A stretch of 64,000 nt of DNA. Origin: Viscum album (Eukaryota; Streptophyta; Magnoliopsida; Santalales; Viscaceae). The position numbers were made by a program, and so were the translations under genes. Each line of letters starts with the position of its first letter. Within the stretch, counting starts at the first letter, position 1. Shown piece by piece: positions 19,645-31,642 of the stretch. The stretch spans positions 600,246,818-600,310,817 of the forward strand of contig OY728158.1 of NCBI GenBank assembly GCA_963277665.1. Reading direction: 5' to 3'. Under the pieces are notes generated by a model, which was not told the DNA's origin, did no database searches, and saw only the letters and a program-made list of their open reading frames with translations.

Positions 19645-20531
19645 GATTTAAAAAATGATATTAATGTTTTTAAGTAAAATTTCTAAAAGTTATAGAAATT
19701 AATTATATTATTAGCTGATAGAAATCAATAAAAAAACATTTTTCAAGGAAACACATTTTTGAAGAATAAAATTGATTTACTAAAAATTGAGGGTTAATTC
19801 CCTCGAAATTAATTAATACAATTGTATTGATTAGAAAATAAATATATATATATATATTTTTTAAATTTTTTAAACCATTCATATCTTCTAATTTAATGGC
19901 TAGGTTATAATGATCATATTTGAAGAATAATATTTTATGGCTCATTTAGGTTTAGTGTTGGGTGTCGTATACGCTATCAAAGATTGTTTTCTTTTAAATT
20001 ATCAAGATATTAAATAAATTATGTCATTGAAATCAAAATTTCTATCACCAATTAGAATAAATGAGGGTATTATTAACATAATCATGACTCTATATATAAT
20101 TTCTTGTAAAATATATACTATTATATTTTGAGAAGGGCTGAGAAACTCATTATTTCCTTCATAACAGTTATATATTAATATTATCATTAGTCTCAACCAT
20201 TTGTGCCAAATATGCCTCCTTATTTGGTAATATGTCTTAAGAGTTTATAGACACATAAATTTTATGTCTCATTTCCATGAGAATATATCCTACCAATTAC
20301 TAAAAATGAAATGGTAATATAAAATCATTATAATGACTTTTTGAATAAAAGTATACCATTATATGACTATGAATTACAAATCTAAATATTTATTAAACTA
20401 TGTAACCCTCATTTCAACCTATCACATTTTAGGTTCATCCTTCATAACTTTTTTGGTTCAATATAGGTTTTCCTGGTTGTATCATCTTATTATTCAAATT
20501 CTAATACCCATAAATAATTAAACCCCTCTTA
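19645..20531 (-). other. AT-rich sequence, probably internal region of A2
   Basis: No coding motif on either strand. Towards its right end (about 20,500-20,531) the sequence TTCTAATACCCATAAATAATTAAACCCCTCTTAG parallels the primer-proximal end of element A (near 6,535-6,558), so it is probably the decayed internal region of an A-like element. An AT dinucleotide run lies near 19,845-19,858. Confidence 0.4.
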
Positions 20532-20539
20532 GATACCAA
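20532..20539 (-). other. Decayed primer-binding site of A2
   Basis: Minus-strand TTGGTATC, the core of the tRNA-iMet-type primer site, 15 bp from the A-like LTR end TATAGC at 20,555. Its position matches 6,559-6,570 of element A. Confidence 0.5.
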
Positions 20540-20554
20540 CTGAGGAAATACAAA

Positions 20555-21724
20555 TATAGCATTCTTTTATTTTACATTAGGTCTATAATATAATAATTAA
20601 ATAAAAAAATTAATAACACATTCCCATAACTCAAAGGTTTTGTTTCTTCGGTGATCAATAAGATAAAAAACTTATTACACATTATTACTTCAACATCTCC
20701 CACAAACATCAATAATTAAAACATCATTATACACATTGTCTTACATATAATTATCTAGGGAAGTAGAAAAAAATGAATGGTTGAGATCAAATGATTAGTA
20801 AAGAAAAAATTAACAATGAGTCATAAAAGATTAGATCAAATGTATGTGAGAAGATACAGCCAGAATAAAAATATCAGATTAAAAGGATTATAGAACCATT
20901 AAAGTTGTCCATAAGGTATTATATAAGAAATTATACTCTCTAAAGATCAAATATATACTAGGCAATAAGGATTAAGAAACATAAAGAAAATCTCATTGAG
21001 CTATGAAACATAACATTGAAATGTGGAATACCATATAAATGTTGTATAAGCATGAGACTAAGAAACAATAATATAGTAGATTTGGAATTAAAATCCTATG
21101 TCTAATAAAAATTGAGTTCGAAAACACAATCAGGTGTCCTATAACATAGTGAATCATGCATAAAAACCTATTTCATATAGTGTATTGAATATCATAGCTC
21201 AGTTTCTATAGTGTATCAAGTATCATAGATCAAGTATCGTAGTTATATCATGAGACATATATCATTAACTACTAAATTGGTGGGACATATAGGAACCCAC
21301 CCATCACATAATGATAAAAAATACGTATTGCCCCAAGAAATCAATCATACAACATATCTTGTAAAAACCCATGAAAAGGAAATGGGGTTCATAACATTTT
21401 CAAACACTATCTCATAAAAGGGTACAATAGTTAGATTTGTTGATAACATAATTCAACCCAAACAGAATTATATCATAGGATCACTTAGAGGATGATAAAT
21501 AATTTCTCTCCTAAAGTTATAAATTTTTTAAATAGAGATAAAAATTAAAGAAAAATAAAATAATTTCTTTTTTGTAATACACTTTAAACATTGTCATTAA
21601 AAGACAAAGTTACAAGTTAACATCAAAAATCACATTGAAGATGGTTATAGGAAGCGTTTTAAGGCATCACATTAATAGAATAGAAGATAATGTAACCTAT
21701 ATAGTAAATAAGTATTATTTAAAA
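20555..21724 (-). repeat. A2 LTR, first part (interrupted by B)
   Basis: Starts TATAGCATTC like element A at 6,573. It shares, in order, AAGGTTTTGTTTCTT...AACTTATTACA and further on AAACCCATGAAAAGGAAATGGGGTTCAT (about 21,365), the counterpart of the A LTR near 2,335. Divergence is much greater than between the two A LTRs. It stops where B begins. The rest resumes at about 34,220. Confidence 0.55.
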
Positions 21725-22914
21725 TGTAACACCCCAAGCTTCCATGGTATGCTTCTCTTTGAATAATAGAGCAGCGTGTGTTGTACGCAACCTCGAGTTC
21801 TAACACACCGCGACCAATCAAAGTAGCTGTTATGAATAGTAATGCCCACTTTTTTAAATTATATACATTTATATTTAAAAATGAACTTCATTTTTGGAAT
21901 CGGAATATCGAAATTATCCTATGTTGAATTTTTGGTATTTTTCTGAGAACTTCCAATTTTCGATGAATAGTGAAAAATACTTAAAAACAACTTTTTTAAT
22001 AAAACAAATTATAGTGATAAATTATACTATTGAGTGGTTTTAAATTATAATTAGAATATAATTTTACCATTTTATCCAATGGTGGTCATTAGAATTAATT
22101 TCACTTTTAAATTGGACATAAACAATTGTCAATCTTTTGATAGATATTGTTTCTTAAAAACACGCTATTTGTTTTGACAACAGGAATAATTTTTAAATTA
22201 ATTACAACAATTTCTATGTTTGGAATTTGGTAAAATATATTCCATATTTGGAATTATAAGTTCCAAATTATGTAATTAAGATACTTTTTTTGGACATTAT
22301 GAATAGTAACGATGGTAATTATCTTTAATTTTCGTGATTAATTAGTAATCGGGTAGTCAAGGGTAATAAAATAATATCATAATAATAACAAATGACCCCA
22401 ACATGTGTCCTAATTATTATTTTTGTTTCATGTACTACCATGGGATTCCTTGTGCCAAACTTTGGGACCCCATGGAATCACTTTTGCGTGATAGTGACAT
22501 TTTATTATATTATTTTTTTAAAGGGAAAGTATAACCAAAGTATGTATCACCCAAGTAAAACAATTTTAATTTTGTCTAAATAAATGATCTTATATACTTT
22601 AAATAGTCATTGGAAAGCTAAAAATATTTCCTACATCATGGTATTTTTTATAATTTTTAGACATTAAATAAATAAATTTATTTATGACACCATGATGATG
22701 CAGTGATGACCTCATTAATGAACGATTTAAATAAAATTTAAAGATAAAGTAAAATCTAAGACTTACACTTGTCTAAAGCCTATTATATGGGTGTATTTCC
22801 AACCCTTATCACCTTATCCTCTAAATATATCATTGTGGGACCTTTAAAATCAGAAAATAATTTCATAATAATGTAACATTTCATGACTTTCCAAGAGTGC
22901 CCCTCCTCTCCTCT

Positions 22915-22921
22915 TATAAAA
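22915..22921 (+). promoter_or_regulatory. TATA box of B LTR1
   Basis: TATAAAA in CTCTCCTCTTATAAAAGGCC, 1,190 bp into the LTR and conserved in LTR2. Transcription would start about 30 bp downstream, in a C-rich, A-starting context typical of plant promoters. Confidence 0.78.
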
Positions 22922-23638
22922 GGCCCCCCACCTCTGCCACCTTATTCACACCATCAAAGCCATTTGGCTCAGCCAAACTCTGCCCAAATACTCTCTCAAC
23001 TTCCCTATCTTAATCCTAGAAGCCTCACTTTGGGCAAACGTCTTCCCAAGTAAGCCTTTGGCTCAAATCAAAAACAGTTACCTGATTTTAAGGTATTGTC
23101 TTCTCTTATGTTCTTTTGTATTATTTTGCTTCTCCAACCCCTTAAACTCTTTTTATTCCTTTATTTTGTAACAAAAACAGTATCTTAAATATACTAAGAT
23201 TTTGTTATGATAATTATTTTATTTAAACTTACACACACATCCATCTAATGGTTAAAGAACATATTGTTTCTGTGGGTGGTGAATTACTGCCTCACGAAAC
23301 GATGATTGTTCAATCTTCTTTTAACACCTATCATGGTGGAAATTATGATGAAACTATTTATATATATGATATATATTATGTTTATGTTTTATTTATTCTT
23401 ATTTATTTTTCATTTATGGCATACCTTTATGATTCCCATTATGGGTAAACGCAATAATTTCATTTCAGGAAATGCGGACTACCGCCCCCTCAAAGTGATT
23501 TGAATCGTTAATGCCGTATGTGGGACGTAAAAAGGATGGAGTAAATGATATTATATATGATATTATACTGTAATTATAATATAACTTTATATAATTATGA
23601 TTTCATTCCATTAAATATGAAATATAAATGAAAGTAGT

Positions 23639-23674
23639 GTTCATGCGTACGTACGGCTTACCGTCTCCATGAAC
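23639..23674 (+). other. Stem-loop with CGTACGTACG in B LTR1
   Basis: GTTCATG (23,639-23,645) pairs with CATGAAC (23,668-23,674); inside, ACGG-CTTA-CCGT forms a second stem next to the palindrome CGTACGTACG. LTR2 keeps the outer stem (GTTCAT/ATGAAC) but loses one inner pair. It lies in the transcribed part of the LTR. Confidence 0.5.
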
Positions 23675-25074
23675 GATGCATTTCATTTCTTACCTCTAAA
23701 TGTTATGTAATATTATAAATGAATTTATATACTGGATATATATGATATATATGATATCTAGATCATGAATATAATTCTGAAGATAATTGATATTTTACCA
23801 CATGAACAACTTGTAATTATAAGAAGTTTATTTTTGACTCAAGTACCAAAGATCGACAAAACGATCGTTATTAACTTAAATAATTACATAATGTTCAAAA
23901 CATGGTAATAAGGGATATAAAAGGAATAATGAACTTGAAAAGGGTTCTTAAGCAAGTATAAATTAACTCTAGTTTATTATTCATGAGGTTAAAGAACTAT
24001 TGAGTCAATTCGGAAACGAGGTAAGGGACTTTGTCTCAATCTCCTTTCACTGAGGCATATTTTGTTTTATACACAACTTTATTTTATACGGTGTATAAAC
24101 CCCTTTGAATTTTACTTTTATTAAAAAGGAATATTTTTGTATGAAGCATTTTACTAAACAAAAAAAGGAATGTTTTGTCTTACGTATGTGGCGACAATGA
24201 CTTCTCCGCTGCTGTGACCATTATTTGAGTTTCGGCTTCCTCTACAAGCCATAACCTTTTTTAAATGAAAAATAAATAACAGGTTTTACTTTTCTTTTAT
24301 TTTGGTATTGAAAATGGTTTTGATAATGTTTTTATTATATAAATGTGTTGTATTGATATCTTGTGATTGAAATGTGGAAATGTTATGTTTCCTTTATGCA
24401 TGTTTTATGTGATACGATTATGTTATGGTTTATGATATGTTTACACCTTTTCATATAAGGAATGCATTGGACTTAATAAGTGACAGGTGGAGCCCGCTAT
24501 AGCTCCTCGATGCATCATTAGGTCTCATGAGACAAACTAGTGTCTTGGAACGAGGCCTTGACAAAATATTATTTGTAGTCTTGGCACGAGGCCTTGGCTA
24601 CGTGGTTATGATAGTCTGGCATTATGTATTCCATCATTATGAAAGTGGTTATTGATATTGCATGTGATTATTCGACTAGTAGAATATCCATGTGAATAAT
24701 TAAATGGCATCATTTCATTTTATTATTTCCATATTATGCTGAAGTTCATGTTTAAAAGGCTTTTGTTTTTGTTATACATTTCCTTAAATGTTTATGTTTA
24801 TTTATGAAAGTTTCCGCTATATTGTTATCCTTACTGAGCATCTGAGCTCACCCCTTTCTATGTTTTATTTTCCCAGGATGTGAAGAAATATTTTATGACT
24901 AACCTGCAGGGAAAGTCTGAAGGGGATATGAGTGTGGACTATGGAGACTATGTTATTTTATTTTTTTACTTTATGATGTAATGTAAGACTTATGAATATA
25001 TCCTGTGTTTCCAAGGCTACTAAACTAATCGGTCTTTCGAGACTTGATCTTTTGTGATCATGAAAATGTTAAGT

Positions 25075-25080
25075 AATAAA
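25075..25080 (+). terminator. Polyadenylation-type signal of B LTR1
   Basis: AATAAA 36 bp before the LTR end. LTR2 has AATAAG at the same place. Confidence 0.45.
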
Positions 25081-25118
25081 GCACCGACTTTGGGTAACTG
25101 GGGTTGGGGCATTACAGT

Positions 25119-25130
25119 TGGTATCAGAGG
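25119..25130 (+). other. Primer-binding site of B unit 1
   Basis: TGGTATCAGAGG two bases after LTR1 (CATTACA then GT). tRNA-iMet type. Confidence 0.9.
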
Positions 25131-25617
25131 CAGTTTATTATTAACCTTGGAAGGTAGATTTAGATAAACTTTGATTAGAGCACATATCCCTAAGATAGAC
25201 TTTGAGGATTAGTAAAGAAGAACTTCCTAGAGTTTTGGTATTATAGAGATTTTTTGAGTTTTCCGAGAAATACATCCTTATCTGGATAGGAGCAGGTAGA
25301 GGCGGCTCTAGAACAGATGTGCCTAGGGGTAAAACCCAAAAACACCGCTTTGAGCTAGACTCGAACGGGAATTGGTGCACGACAATGGGCCTTGCTGCAC
25401 TCTTGGTTACGACACTCCTAGGGGATATGCTTAGGATAATTCTCATTTTCTTTACAGACCATTATGAAGGGTTTATGAGTATATACTTCCTCAAAGAAAA
25501 CATTTTTATGATTATGGATTATATCCATAAACTGTTCAATTTACGTTAGGTGTTTTGCAAGTTTTTCATTTTTTATTTTGATTCATAAACTAATATAGTT
25601 TATGCCATTGTTTAGAA
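25131..25617 (+). other. B unit 1 leader with the block shared with A
   Basis: The leader between primer site and gag. Positions 25,266-25,433 are the block shared with element A. In the sense frame it reads on to 25,549 from about 25,250 (GAGRGGSRTDVPRGKTQKH, then GLAALLVTTLLGDML); the second B unit has the same frame open for 115 codons. Acceptor-like sites TTTTCTTTACAG (ending 25,457) and CATTGTTTAG (ending 25,615, two bases before the gag ATG) are visible. Confidence 0.6.
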
Positions 25618-26685
25618 ATGGCGCCTAGTGGAAGGAATGGAAACTGTATCAATGCATGCACTCCATGTAGGGATTTTCCTCCTGCTCAAGATAATTATAA
25701 TGGATATGGTGATACAACTGGTGCTGATCATCTTATCACCATACTGGAACAACTCACTCAGGTTATGAATAATAACCTTACTCGTATGGAGCACCCTGAT
25801 CCGCAACGTGGAGGATCAATGTTAGACCGCTTCATGAGGCAACAACCACCAATATTAAATGGGAGTACAAATCCGTTAGTAGCTGAGCAATGGATAAATT
25901 CCTTAGATAAAATATTCCATGCCTTGGGGAGTAGTGAAAGGGAAAAGGTTATCATGGAAGTTTATCGCCTCACTGGATATGGTGATAAATGGTGGTCATT
26001 GATTCAAAACACAAAGTAAGATGATGATGTATCAAATATGGAATGGAGGGAGTTCAAAGAGCTTTTCTTAGAAAAATACTTTCCTCATGACCATTGAGAA
26101 GATATGGAAAGGAAATTTCTGAGTCAGAGACAAAAGGAGGATGAGAATGCCGCAAAGTATGAGGCCAACTTTACAAGGTTAGCGAGGCATGTTGCAGATT
26201 ATATAGGTAACCCAAGAAGTAAGATTGATCGTTTCTTTGATGGGTTGAAACCATTTCTACGTTGAGCTTTAGTATCACAATATTTCTCAACGTACGAAGA
26301 TATAGTCTCGTGTTCTATCAAGACAGAAAAGGAATTCTCTAAATCTTATGACAAAAAAGTAAAGCAAGAGAAGAAGAGAATGGTGGAACAAGAGACAGAT
26401 AAATGGAAAAAGTGAATGAAGGATTTTCCATTATGCGATAATTGTTGGAAGAATCACCCCGATACTTGCCTAAAAGGAATGAGAGTTTGTTATAAATGTG
26501 GAGAAAAAGGTCACCAGGCTCGTGATTGTAAGGGAAAGAAAGAGGCTATCAATGTTGAATGATAAAATTATAGAGAAATAGGGAATTATAAAAATGAATT
26601 TCCTAACCGTCATGGAAACTTACCTAATAAAAGGCTAAGGGATCGAGGCCAATTTTATGTTGTTACTACAGTTGAAGTAGAATAA
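25618..26685 (+). pseudogene. B unit 1 gag (gag-only element), broken
   Basis: Starts ATGGCGCCTAGTGG and ends TAA at 26,683-26,685, 356 codons in one frame with several internal stops (first at 26,017). The capsid-like gag domain is recognisable: AEQWINSLDKIFHAL, YRLTGYGDKWWSLI, FKELFLEKYFP, YEANFTRLAR and FFDGLKPFL. A CCHC zinc knuckle, CYKCGEKGHQARDC, lies at about 26,491-26,532; a second one is degraded. No protease follows; the frame ends shortly after the nucleocapsid part. Together with the equally short gag of unit 2 this shows that the family lost pol before duplication. The product would package its own RNA in particles supplied by a relative. Confidence 0.85.
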
Positions 26686-27039
26686 TTATTGTATTTGTGT
26701 TTTTGGACTCAAGAACTATATTATGGTTATAAGAATAATGTGATATATATAAGGATTATACTACAGTACTTGTTTTTTTCATTAAGGTTTTAAAATGATG
26801 AAGGTAATCATATTTTTAGTATATGACAATAAGAGAAACATTACTTTGTTTGGGGAATATGATGAATTGATTTTGGAATTTAGATTCCTTTTAGAGAAAG
26901 TCTGGACAGAGGTATTTTGGATAACTATAAAGGTTAGAATGGATTAAGTTTAACTTTGGATAGTATTGTTTAAGGTTAAAACATTTTTGAAGATTATTTT
27001 TGTAATATTATAATACTATAGTTTTAGGAAAATGACAAC

Positions 27040-27140
27040 CTGCAGGTCATGGGATAACCCGTCACGTCGGACAAAGTTGTAGGAATCGAACCCACAACCA
27101 TAGTGTGACGGGACTTTATTACCTACCACAAGCCTACAGG
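27040..27140 (-). ncRNA. tRNA-like / SINE-head-like sequence in B unit 1
   Basis: On the minus strand GGTTCGATTCC (27,082-27,092) is an exact match to the RNA polymerase III box B, in a good T-arm (GTGGG TTCGATT CCTAC). TAGGCTTGTGGTAGG (27,122-27,136), 29 bp upstream, resembles box A. I cannot form a matching 7-bp acceptor stem, so this is not a functional tRNA gene; a tRNA-derived SINE head or promoter remnant fits better. ATAGTTTT occurs on both sides (27,019-27,026 and about 27,162-27,169), a possible target duplication. The equivalent sequence is in unit 2, so it was carried by the family. Confidence 0.5.
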
Positions 27141-27730
27141 AAGTCCCTGGTAATTACAAAATAGTTTTCCTAATCTAAATGGTATGTGTTAATATTTTTA
27201 ACCTTGTACGATTAGGATAAATATAATATTTTTGAGTTCTATTAACTTTTTGAGTGAAAGATGAGTTTGTGGCAGAAATTAGTTGAAGGTTGAAACTCTA
27301 CTTGTCAAATATATATATATATTTACCTCTCTCTTATTCTATGAATAAATTAATTCTTAAACATTAGGAAAGGGATATTATAAAAAATGTGTTATCCGAA
27401 TATCGTATGTTTTTTTGAACTGATGATATTTTAAATCACCATAGATTGAAGACTTTGAGGCCCTCAATTTTACACTTGTTTTTGAGTGATGACCTCAATC
27501 ACTCCCTAAAAATATTTACGTTTTTCCTCCAATTATATTTCTCTAATTTCCACCAGTTTTCTCTTAATGGAGATCATAATTTGGTGGTGACTATTTCATT
27601 TCCCTTTCCCTCTTATTAAGGCTAAATTTTATTAACCTTATTTCCGATGTGGGTTTTCCACAAAGGTATTTTCTATTTTCAACCTTTTATTTTCAAAGAA
27701 AAATTTAAAATTGCGAGGAAACAATTTATT

Positions 27731-27744
27731 TAAGTAGGGGAGAA
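27731..27744 (+). other. Polypurine tract of B unit 1
   Basis: Purine-rich TAAGTAGGGGAGAA directly before LTR2. Unit 2 has GAAGGAGGGGATAA at the same place (33,761-33,774). Confidence 0.8.
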
Positions 27745-30700
27745 TTTAACACCCCAAGCTTCCATGGTACGATTCTCTTTGAATAATAGAGCAGCGTGTG
27801 TTGTACGCAACCTCGAGTTCTAACACATCGCGACCAATCAAAGTAGTTATTATGAATAGTAATACCCACTTTTTGAAATTATATAAATTTTATATTTAAA
27901 AATGGACTTCATTTTTGAATTCAGAATATCAAAATTAGCCTATGTTGAATTTTTCGTATTTTTCTGAGAACTTCCAATTTTTGATGAATAGTGAAAAATG
28001 CTTAAAAACAACTTTTTTAATAAAATTATTTTATAGTGATAAATTATACTATTGAGTGGTTTTAAAGTATAATTAGAATATAATTTTACTATTTTATCCA
28101 ATTGTGGTCATTATAATTAATTTCACTTTGAAATTAGACATAAACAATTGTCAATCTTTTGATAGATATTGTTTCTTAAAAACACGCTATTTGTTTTGAC
28201 AGCGGAAATAATTTTTAAATTAATTACTACAATTTCTGTGTTTGGAATTTGGTAAAATGGATTCCATATTTGGAATCATAAGGCCAAATTATATAATTAA
28301 GACACTTGTTTGTTTGACATTATGAATAGTAACGATGGTAATTATCTTTAATTATCGTGATTAATTAGTAATCGGGTAGTTAAGGGTAATAAAATAAAAT
28401 CATAATAATAACAAATGACCCCAAAATGTGTCCTAATGCTACTTTTTGTGTCATGGAAGACCATGGGATTCCTTGTTCCAAACTTTGGGACCCCATGGAA
28501 TCACTTTTGGGTGATAGTGACATTTTATTATTTTATTTTATTTTAAAGGGAAAGTATAACCAAAGTATGTATCACCCAAGTAAAAAAAATTAATTTTTTC
28601 TACATAAATGATATTATAAACTATAAATATTCATTGGAAATCTAAAAATATTCCCTACATCATGGTATTTTTTATAATTTTTATACATTAAATAAATTTA
28701 TTTATTTATGACACCATGATGATGCAGTGATTATCTCATTAATGAACGATTTAAATAAAATGAAAAGATAAAGTAAACTCTAAGACTTAAACTTGTATAA
28801 ATCCTATTATATGGGTTGATTTCGAACCCTTATCACCTTATCCTCAAAAATATATCATTTTGGGACCTTTAAAATCCGAAAAGCATTTCATAATAATGTA
28901 ACATTTCATGACTTTCCAAGAGTGCCCCTCCTCTCCTCTTATAAAAGGCCCCCAACTCTACCACCTTATTAACACCTTCAATGCCATTTGGATTGGCCAA
29001 ACTCTGCCCAAGTACTCTCTTAACTTCCCTATCTTAATTCTAGAAGCCTCACTTTGGGCAAAAATTCTTCCCAAGGAAGCCTTTGGCTCAAATCAAAAAG
29101 AGTTACCCGATTTTAAGGTAATGTCTTCTCTTATGTTCTTTTGTATTATTTAGCTTCTCTAACCCCATAAACTTTTTTTATTCCATTATTTTGTAACAAC
29201 ACCAGTATATTAAATATACTAGGATGTTTTTATGAGAAGTATTTGATTTACACTTACACACTCCTTCGTCTAATGGTTAAATAACATATTGTTTCTGTGG
29301 GTGGCGAATTACTGCCTCAAGAAACGATGATTGTTCAATCTTCTTTTAAAACCTATCATGGTGGATATTATGATGAAACTATTTCTATATATGATATATA
29401 TTATGTTTATGTTTTCTTTATGCTTCTTTATTTTTCATTTATGGCATACCTTTATGATTTTCATTATGGGTAAACGCGATAATTTCATTTTAGGAAGTGC
29501 GGACTACCGCCCCCTCAAAGTGATTTGAATCATTAATGCCATATGTGGGACATATAAAGGATAAAGTAAATGATATTATATATGATATTATACTGGAATT
29601 ATAATATACCTTTATATCATTATGATTTTATTCCATTAAATACGAAATAGAAATGAAAGTAGCGTTCATACGTACGTACGGCTTACCATCTCCATGAACG
29701 GTGCATTTCATTTCTTACCTCTAAATGTTATGTAATATTATAAATGCATCTATATACTGGATATATATGATATATATGATATCTATATCATGAATATAAT
29801 TATATCGATAATGTATATTTTACCACATGAACAACTTGTAATTATAAGAAGTTTATTTTTGACTCAAGTACCAAAGATCGACAAAACGACCGTTATTAAC
29901 TTAAATAATTACATAATGTTTATAACAGGGTAATAAGGGATATAAAATGAATAATTAACTTGAAAAAGGTTCTTAAGAAAGTAGAAATTAACTCTAGTTT
30001 ATTATTCAGGAGGTTAAAGAACGATCGAGTCAAGTCGGACATGAGGTAAGGGACTTCGTCTCAATCTCCTTTCATTGAGGCATATTGTGTTTTATACACA
30101 ACATTATTTTATATGGTGTATAAACCCCTATTAATTTTAATTTTATTAAAAAGGAATATTTTTGTATGAATCATTTTACTAAACGACAAAAGGAATGTTT
30201 TGTCTTACGCATGCGGCGACAACGACTTCTCCATTGTTGTGACCATTATTTGAGTTTCAACTTCCTCTACAAGCCATAACTTTTTTTAAATGAAAAATAA
30301 ATACAATGTTTTACTTTTCTTTTATTTTGGTATTGAAAATGGTTTTGATAATGTTTTTATTATATAAATGTGTTGTATTGATATCTTTTGAATGAAATTT
30401 GGAAATGTTATGTTTCCTTTATGCATGTTTTATGTGATACGATTATGTTATGGTTTATGATATGTTTAAACCTTTTCATATAAGGAATGAATTGAACTTA
30501 ATAAGTGATGGGTGGAGCCCACTATAGCTCCTCGATGCATCGGTAGGTCTCATGAGACAAACTAGTGTCTTGGAACGAGGCCTTGACAAAATCTTATTTG
30601 TAGTCTTGGCACGAGGCCTTGGCTATGTGGTTATGATAGTCTGGCATTATGCATTCCATCATTATGAAAGTAGTTATTGATATTACATGTGATTATTCTA

Positions 30701-31141
30701 CTAGTAGAATATCCATGTGAATAAGTAAATGGAATTATTTCATTTTAATATTTCCATATTATGCTGAAGTTCAAGTTTAAAAGGCTTTTGTTTTAGTTAT
30801 ACATTGCCTTAAATGTTTATGTTTATTTATGAAAGTTTTCGCTATATTGTTATCCTTACTGAGCATCTGAGCTCACCCCTTTCTATGTTTTATTTTCCCA
30901 GGATGTGAAGAAATATTTTATGACTGACATGCAGGGATAGTCTGAAGGGGATATGAGTGTGGACTATGGAGACTATGTTATTGTAGTTTTTCACTTTATG
31001 ATGTAATGTAGGACTTATGAATATATCTAGTATTTTCAAAGCTACTAAACTAATCTGTCTTTCAAGACTTGATCTTTTGTGATTATTCCAATGTTACGCA
31101 ATAAGGCACTGACTCTGGGTAACTAGGGTCACGGCATTACA
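27745..31141 (+). repeat. B LTR2 (middle, shared)
   Basis: 3,397 bp, matching LTR1 from end to end. Its second base is changed (TTTAACACCCC rather than TGTAACACCCC). TATA box TATAAAA at 28,940-28,946, donor-like TTAAGGTAATG near 29,114-29,124, end GGCATTACA. It acts as 3' LTR of unit 1 and 5' LTR of unit 2. Confidence 0.9.
28940..28946 (+). promoter_or_regulatory. TATA box of B LTR2
   Basis: TATAAAA in CTCCTCTTATAAAAGGCCCC, the same context and position as in LTR1. Confidence 0.78.
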
Positions 31142-31143
31142 GT

Positions 31144-31156
31144 TGGTATCAGAGCC
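31144..31156 (+). other. Primer-binding site of B unit 2
   Basis: TGGTATCAGAGCC, a full 13-base match to the usual tRNA-iMet primer site, two bases after LTR2. Confidence 0.92.
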
Positions 31157-31226
31157 AGTTTAGTACTAACCTTGGAAGCTAGATATAGATAAACTCTGAT
31201 TAGAGCACATAGCCCTAAGATAGACT

Positions 31227-31574
31227 TTGAGGATTAGTATAGAAGAACTTCCTAGAGTTTTGGTATTATATAGATTTTGTGAGTTTTCGGAGCAATACAT
31301 CCCTGTCTGGATACGAGCAGGTAGAGGCAGCTCTGGCACAGATGTACCTAGGGGTAAAACCCAAAAACACCACTTTGAGCTAGACTCGAACGACAACGGG
31401 TGCATGACAATAGGCCTTGCTGCACTCTTGGTTACGACACTCCCGGGGGATATGCTTAGGATAATTCTCATTTTCTTTACAAACCATTATGAAGGGTTTA
31501 TGAGTATATACTTCCTCAAAGAAAACATTTTTATGATTATGGATTATATCCATAAACTTTTCAATTTATGTTAG
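31227..31574 (+). CDS. Leader reading frame of B unit 2 (115 codons), function unknown
   Basis: An ATG-started frame upstream of gag that covers the shared leader block (31,293-31,459). It contains IRAGRGSSGTDVPRGKTQKH and GLAALLVTTLPGDML. The same frame is open in unit 1 from about 25,250 to 25,549, and the A copy translates similarly in the same frame but with stops. No domain is recognised. Conservation is at least as strong at the nucleotide level, so an RNA signal is an equal alternative. The minus-strand frames of 101 codons over the same place (25,141-25,446 and 31,166-31,471) are likely shadows. Confidence 0.35.
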   Translation: MRISIEELPRVLVLYRFCEFSEQYIPVWIRAGRGSSGTDVPRGKTQKHHFELDSNDNGCMTIGLAALLVTTLPGDMLRIILIFFTNHYEGFMSIYFLKENIFMIMDYIHKLFNLC

Positions 31575-31642
31575 GTGTTTTGCAAGTTTGTTATTTTGTA
31601 TTTCGATTCATAAACTAATCTAGTTTATGTCATTGTTTAGAA

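Larger units (their letters stand above)
21725..25116 (+). repeat. B LTR1
   Basis: 3,392 bp from TGTAACACCCCAAGC to GGGGCATTACA. It contains a TATA box (22,915), a donor-like AAGGTATTG (23,091), a stem-loop (23,639-23,674), a polypyrimidine acceptor-like TTTTCCCAGG (about 24,876) and a polyadenylation-type AATAAA (25,075). The block near 21,885-21,975 (ATGAACTTCATTTTTGG... TTTTTCTGAGAA... AATTTTCGATGAATAGTG) is the counterpart of the repeated U3 block in element A. Confidence 0.9.
26686..27744 (+). other. B unit 1 region between gag and LTR2 (no pol)
   Basis: About 1.06 kb where other Gypsy elements have pol. I see no pol motif on either strand. It contains the tRNA-like sequence near 27,040-27,140, a short AT run near 27,310, and at its end GATGTGGG... 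TTGCGAGGAAACAATTT, the element-end motif shared with A. Confidence 0.7.

Noticed and set aside
27040..27140. A functional tRNA gene on the minus strand
   Set aside because: The T-arm and box B are good, but no 7-bp acceptor stem pairs with the segment after the T-arm and the D- and anticodon arms do not form cleanly. Kept only as a tRNA-like sequence.
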